Part shown: positions 6,056 to 7,126 of the stretch, piece after piece
How the letters are laid out: every line of letters begins with the position of its first letter
Numbering within the stretch: the stretch's first letter is position 1
Source of the DNA: a bacterium
Lineage (GTDB): Bacteria; Patescibacteriota; Minisyncoccia; Minisyncoccales; JAGMAB01
Direction of reading: 5' to 3'
Length of the DNA: 7,126 bases
Assembly: GCA_030643665.1 (NCBI GenBank)
Contig: DAOWKS010000013.1
Span: 1 to 7,126, forward strand
Notes under the pieces: model-generated
Databases searched by the model: none
Told to the model about the DNA's origin: nothing
What the model saw: only the letters and a program-made list of their open reading frames with translations
Position numbers and translations under genes: made by a program

Positions 6056-6094
6056 TCGCTTCGCTCCTCGGAACCTTGTTTCCTCGCTTCGCTC
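6056..6094 (+). repeat. Intergenic direct repeat TCGCTTCGCTC, two copies
   Basis: The 59-base gap between mreB copy 2 and gatC (6046-6104) holds TCGCTTCGCTC at 6056-6066 and again at 6084-6094, 28 bases apart. Between them, GGAA and TTCC could form only a weak 4-bp hairpin. The core octamer CGCTTCGC also occurs in reverse complement inside the frr-rseP insertion (2642-2649). Such GCTTCG-rich intergenic repeats resemble dispersed repeats seen in some bacterial genomes; whether this one is dispersed here cannot be seen from one window. No terminator or clear promoter was found in the gap. Confidence 0.7.
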
Positions 6095-6104
6095 TGAAAT
6101 AAAT

Positions 6105-6392
6105 ATGATTACAAAACAAGAAACAGAACATATGGCTGAACTTGCCCGATTGGGTTTAACAAAAAAAGAACTTGGGCAATTTCAAAAAGATATTTCAGTG
6201 ATTTTAGAATATTTTGAAAAATTAAAAAAAACAGATGTGTCTAATGTTAAAGCGTTCAGCCAGCCACATCTTTTGGAGAATGTAATGCGAGAAGATGAAG
6301 TACAAAAACAAGATTTAGAAACAGTTGATAGATTAATAAAAGCAGCGCCGAAAAGAGAAGGAAGATATGTAAAGGTAAAAAGTGTTTTGTAA
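6105..6392 (+). CDS. gatC: Aspartyl/glutamyl-tRNA amidotransferase subunit C
   Basis: GatC is the small subunit of GatCAB, which amidates Glu-tRNA-Gln and/or Asp-tRNA-Asn to give correctly charged tRNAs. It wraps around and stabilises GatA and GatB. The 95-residue size is normal. Family landmarks are HMAELARLGLTKKEL (9-23), the helix with ILEYFEKL (33-40), LLENVMREDEV (56-66) and the C-terminal APKREGRYVKVKSVL (81-95). ATG 6105 is the first ATG in frame and begins the standard helix; no Shine-Dalgarno precedes it. It follows mreB copy 2 after 59 bases and precedes gatA by 19 bases, so the two are very likely co-transcribed. Confidence 0.95.
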   Translation: MITKQETEHMAELARLGLTKKELGQFQKDISVILEYFEKLKKTDVSNVKAFSQPHLLENVMREDEVQKQDLETVDRLIKAAPKREGRYVKVKSVL

Positions 6393-6411
6393 ATTTTTAA
6401 TTAGAAATTAA

Positions 6412-7126
6412 ATGCAGTTATCCAATCTCACTATCAGTCAAACTCATCAGGGATTGATAAAAAAAGAATTTTCAGCTATTGAAATAGCCAGAGGTTATTT
6501 AGATAGAATAAAAGAAAAGGATAAAGAAATTTTTGCTTTTTTAACCGTAACTGAAGAATTAGTTCTTTCCCAGGCAAAAAAAATTGATGCTTTACTATCA
6601 AAAGAAAAAGAGATTCCGGTTTTAGCGGGGATTCCAATGGCAGTTAAGGATAATATTTTGGTTAAAGGAGCCGAGTGCACTGCCGGCTCAAAAATTTTGG
6701 AAGATTATATCGCGTTGTATGACGCCACAGTAATAAAAAAACTTAAAGAAAAAGGAATTTTAATTTTAGGCAAGACAAATCTGGACGAATTTGCCATGGG
6801 TTCGTCAACTGAAAATTCAGCTTTTAGGTCAACTAAAAACCCCTGCGATTTATCTCGCGTGCCAGGCGGTTCTTCCGGCGGTTCTGCCGCAGCTGTGGCT
6901 GCTGATGAATGTGTTTGCGCTTTGGGTTCTGATACTGGCGGTTCTATCAGGCAGCCGGCTTGTTTTTGCGGCGTGGTCGGGCTTAAACCGACCTACGGAG
7001 CTGTTTCCCGTTATGGCTTAATTGCTTTTGCTTCTTCTTTAGACCAAATCGGACCAATAACAAAGACGGTTGAAGATGCTAAAATAGTATTTGAGGCAAT
7101 TTCCGGGAGAGACCCATTAGATTCTA
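6412..7126 (+). CDS. gatA: Glu-/Asp-tRNA amidotransferase subunit A, 5' half (cut by window edge)
   Basis: GatA is the amidase subunit of GatCAB: it releases ammonia from glutamine and feeds it to GatB. About 238 residues of an expected 480 or so are visible; the frame is open to the window end. The amidase-signature catalytic triad is complete: Lys79 in AVKDN, cis-Ser154 in PGGSSGGSAA (151-160), and nucleophile Ser178 in GSDTGGSIRQP (172-182). These match the numbering known for the Staphylococcus aureus enzyme, so the N-terminus has normal length. ATG 6412 is fixed by an in-frame TAA immediately upstream (6409-6411). No Shine-Dalgarno is visible. The 19-base AT-rich gap after gatC could form only a weak hairpin. 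gatB is probably further downstream or elsewhere; it is not in the window. Confidence 0.97.
   Translation, partial: MQLSNLTISQTHQGLIKKEFSAIEIARGYLDRIKEKDKEIFAFLTVTEELVLSQAKKIDALLSKEKEIPVLAGIPMAVKDNILVKGAECTAGSKILEDYIALYDATVIKKLKEKGILILGKTNLDEFAMGSSTENSAFRSTKNPCDLSRVPGGSSGGSAAAVAADECVCALGSDTGGSIRQPACFCGVVGLKPTYGAVSRYGLIAFASSLDQIGPITKTVEDAKIVFEAISGRDPLDS

Noticed and set aside
5856..6131. 91-codon - strand open frame over the mreB/gatC gap
   Set aside because: It is antisense to the end of mreB copy 2 and the start of gatC. The RAKRGNKVPRSEATSG stretch comes from translating the GCTTCG repeat, not from a protein family.
6791..7021. 76-codon + strand open frame inside gatA
   Set aside because: It runs in another frame across the GatA catalytic region, whose conserved residues are clearly encoded in the main frame.
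1..7126. Recoded TGA (code 4 or 25)
   Set aside because: TGA ends mreB copy 1 and holB exactly where the families end and neighbours begin, and Trp is encoded by TGG.

Overview
The window is AT-rich bacterial DNA with eight genes, all on the + strand, tightly packed and often overlapping. TGA serves as a normal stop at two gene ends (mreB copy 1 and holB), so this is the standard bacterial code, not the TGA-as-glycine or TGA-as-tryptophan codes. Most starts have no visible Shine-Dalgarno. Reduced proteins (a delta' clamp-loader subunit without a zinc module, a prolyl-tRNA synthetase without the editing insertion), a GatCAB pathway and two MreB proteins together suggest a small-genome lineage such as Candidate Phyla Radiation/Patescibacteria, probably Parcubacteria-like. 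This placement is inference; no marker gene was searched.

Layout: mreB copy 1 (6-1025) overlaps holB (1022-1873), followed by frr (1882-2439). A 258-base gap (2440-2697) then precedes rseP (2698-3750), proS (3753-5000), mreB copy 2 (4993-6045), a 59-base gap with a short direct repeat, gatC (6105-6392), and gatA (6412 to the window edge, 5' half only). The order frr-rseP-proS looks like a collapsed form of the frr-uppS-cdsA-dxr-rseP-proS cluster of Bacillus-type genomes, with the three isoprenoid/phospholipid genes missing. The genes link cell shape (MreB), replication (delta'), translation (RRF, ProRS, GatCAB) and membrane proteolysis (RseP).

The part that ordinary annotation does not explain is the frr-rseP gap. 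A perfect 42-bp direct repeat (2436-2477 and 2691-2732), covering the frr stop codon and the first rseP codons, brackets 213 bp of foreign-looking sequence. That sequence holds a long imperfect inverted repeat (2508-2535 with 2649-2676) and an inner hairpin (2590-2640) that competes with an extension of the outer helix. Removing one repeat copy plus the 213 bp restores an frr stop three bases before the rseP start. It is therefore an insertion or duplication: a MITE-like element, a structured RNA leader with a 35-codon upstream ORF copying the rseP membrane leader, or an assembly artefact. The sequence alone does not decide between these. No tRNA, rRNA, CRISPR array, transposase gene or convincing intrinsic terminator was seen.
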